64,000 nucleotides of DNA. It comes from an uncultured Chitinophagaceae bacterium. GTDB taxonomy: Bacteria; Bacteroidota; Bacteroidia; Chitinophagales; Chitinophagaceae. The translations under genes and the position numbers were made by a program. Of this stretch, positions 63,405-64,000 are shown in pieces. Location of the stretch: positions 1 through 64,000 of the forward strand of contig CALMYJ010000018.1 in the NCBI GenBank assembly GCA_937873715.1, given 5' to 3'. Below the pieces are notes generated by a model. It saw nothing but the letters and a program-made list of their open reading frames with translations, did no database searches and was not told the DNA's origin. Numbering within the stretch: the stretch's first letter is position 1; each line of letters opens with the position of its first letter.

Positions 63405-63807
63405 GGAGCAAAAGTTTATGAATAATTGAATGGTTGACAAATAATTAATTGCGATAAAAATACATCTTGTATATAAATCAGCAAAAACTAATTTAGTAAA
63501 TGGGTACAGCTTGTTAGTACTTGGTTTTTGGAATATGATATTAAATAGCAGAAATCACTATGAAGGTAAATAAAGAATACGGATATCAAATAACCTTTTT
63601 GGGTGATTTTTTACAATTTTTTTCTTTTTGGCTTACTCCAGGTATCCCGGTTGGCAGAAATCTTTTTTGTGCTTTCCATCCACGCTGTAAATGAAAAAAG
63701 CACCTGTTTCCAAAAATCGATTAAAATCTGTTTTCAATATCATTCAAATTAACCGAGATTTGCACAACTTTTCGGGAAAAGACAACATATATCATACATT
63801 CTAATTT
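63405..63807. other. Divergent intergenic region
   Basis: 403 bp between the dockerin-like gene (leftward) and the E2 gene (rightward). AT-rich with T-runs near 63600-63625. GAGATTTG near 63752 is a poor -7 candidate for the rightward gene. No gene or RNA structure seen. Confidence 0.4.
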
Positions 63808-64000
63808 ATGGCTATAGATATCAAAGTGCCAACCGTTGGCGAAAGTATAACTGAAGTAACCCTTGTAAAGTGGATCAGGAAGGATGGTGACTGGGTGGAA
63901 AGGGATGAAATAATTGCAGAGCTGGAAAGCGAAAAAGCAACTTTTGAAATAAACGCCGAGCAGGCCGGGATACTAAAAACAGCCGTTGCCGAAGGCGATA
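63808..64000 (+). CDS. 2-oxo acid dehydrogenase E2 (dihydrolipoyl acyltransferase), 5' part
   Basis: Only the first 64 residues are in the window (MAIDIKVPTVGESITEVTLV). The lipoyl domain carries the lipoylated lysine at residue 43 in ELESEKATFEI. GESITE is typical of 2-oxoglutarate dehydrogenase E2 (SucB/OdhB), the probable identity. The gene runs off the right edge. Confidence 0.85.
   Translation, partial: MAIDIKVPTVGESITEVTLVKWIRKDGDWVERDEIIAELESEKATFEINAEQAGILKTAVAEGD

Overview
The window is chromosomal DNA of a Bacteroidota bacterium, most likely family Chitinophagaceae (inference). Supporting features are a SusC/SusD pair, a type IX secretion (T9SS) accessory gene (porD-like), several secreted proteins with T9SS-type C-terminal sorting domains, the Bacteroidota gene block bamD-rpoZ-coaBC-DUF4835-DUF4296, TAnnTTTG/TTTG promoter motifs and a long form of IspH. 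It holds about 45 protein genes, one tRNA, several intrinsic terminators and an unusual family of intergenic repeats.

Layout. 0.05-12.4 kb is glycan uptake: a GH8 exo-oligoxylanase-like enzyme damaged at the window edge, an AraC regulator, a NrtR-type regulator with a degenerate Nudix box, about 0.9 kb of non-coding and possibly decayed DNA, then susC, susD and a very long FG-GAP/VCBS lipoprotein. 12.4-36.3 kb is mostly housekeeping: tRNA-Leu(CAA), hscB, a lysine/alanine-dehydrogenase-like gene, trmN6, a phosphohexomutase, pcm, a queuosine-precursor transporter, recJ, a polyprenyl synthase, an OmpA-like porin, bamD-rpoZ-coaBC-porD-DUF4296, ubiX, a thioredoxin-like protein, a T9SS cargo protein, an amino-acid permease, pyk, pfkA, plsC and ung.

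36.4-52.3 kb is a coherent nucleoside and pyrimidine catabolism locus built as two divergent operons around an Lrp/AsnC regulator. Leftward: Lrp, nucleoside phosphorylase, deoC, full-length aldehyde dehydrogenase, a four-helix-bundle gene broken by one amber codon, and a short aldehyde dehydrogenase lacking its catalytic part. Rightward: malonate/methylmalonate-semialdehyde dehydrogenase, beta-alanine-type aminotransferase, NCS1 permease, dihydropyrimidinase, beta-ureidopropionase, PreT, a small-protein/nucleotidyltransferase pair resembling a toxin-antitoxin module, and PreA. Together they would import a nucleobase, reduce it, open the ring, release beta-alanine, transaminate it and oxidise the semialdehyde to an acyl-CoA. 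The leftward arm would handle the base-sugar bond and deoxyribose-5-phosphate.

The most striking non-coding signal is in this same locus. Nearly every gene junction from 37.35 to 48.98 kb carries an AT-rich, imperfectly palindromic element. Five are built from degenerate 9-nt tandem units of AACGTTTAA/CGTTTAAGT type, two are near-identical 66-bp hairpins flanking the dihydropyrimidinase gene, and one is a related-looking AT-rich junction. They fill the spacers almost codon to codon and I saw none elsewhere in the window.

52.4-64 kb holds a T9SS cargo protein with a tiny membrane-anchored partner, ispH, a GH13 alpha-amylase and type I pullulanase pair with a HEAT-like protein, a type II NADH dehydrogenase, two adjacent secreted proteins (one with a duplicated dockerin-like tail, one cohesin-like with a T9SS domain), and the start of the 2-oxo acid dehydrogenase E2 gene, cut by the window end.
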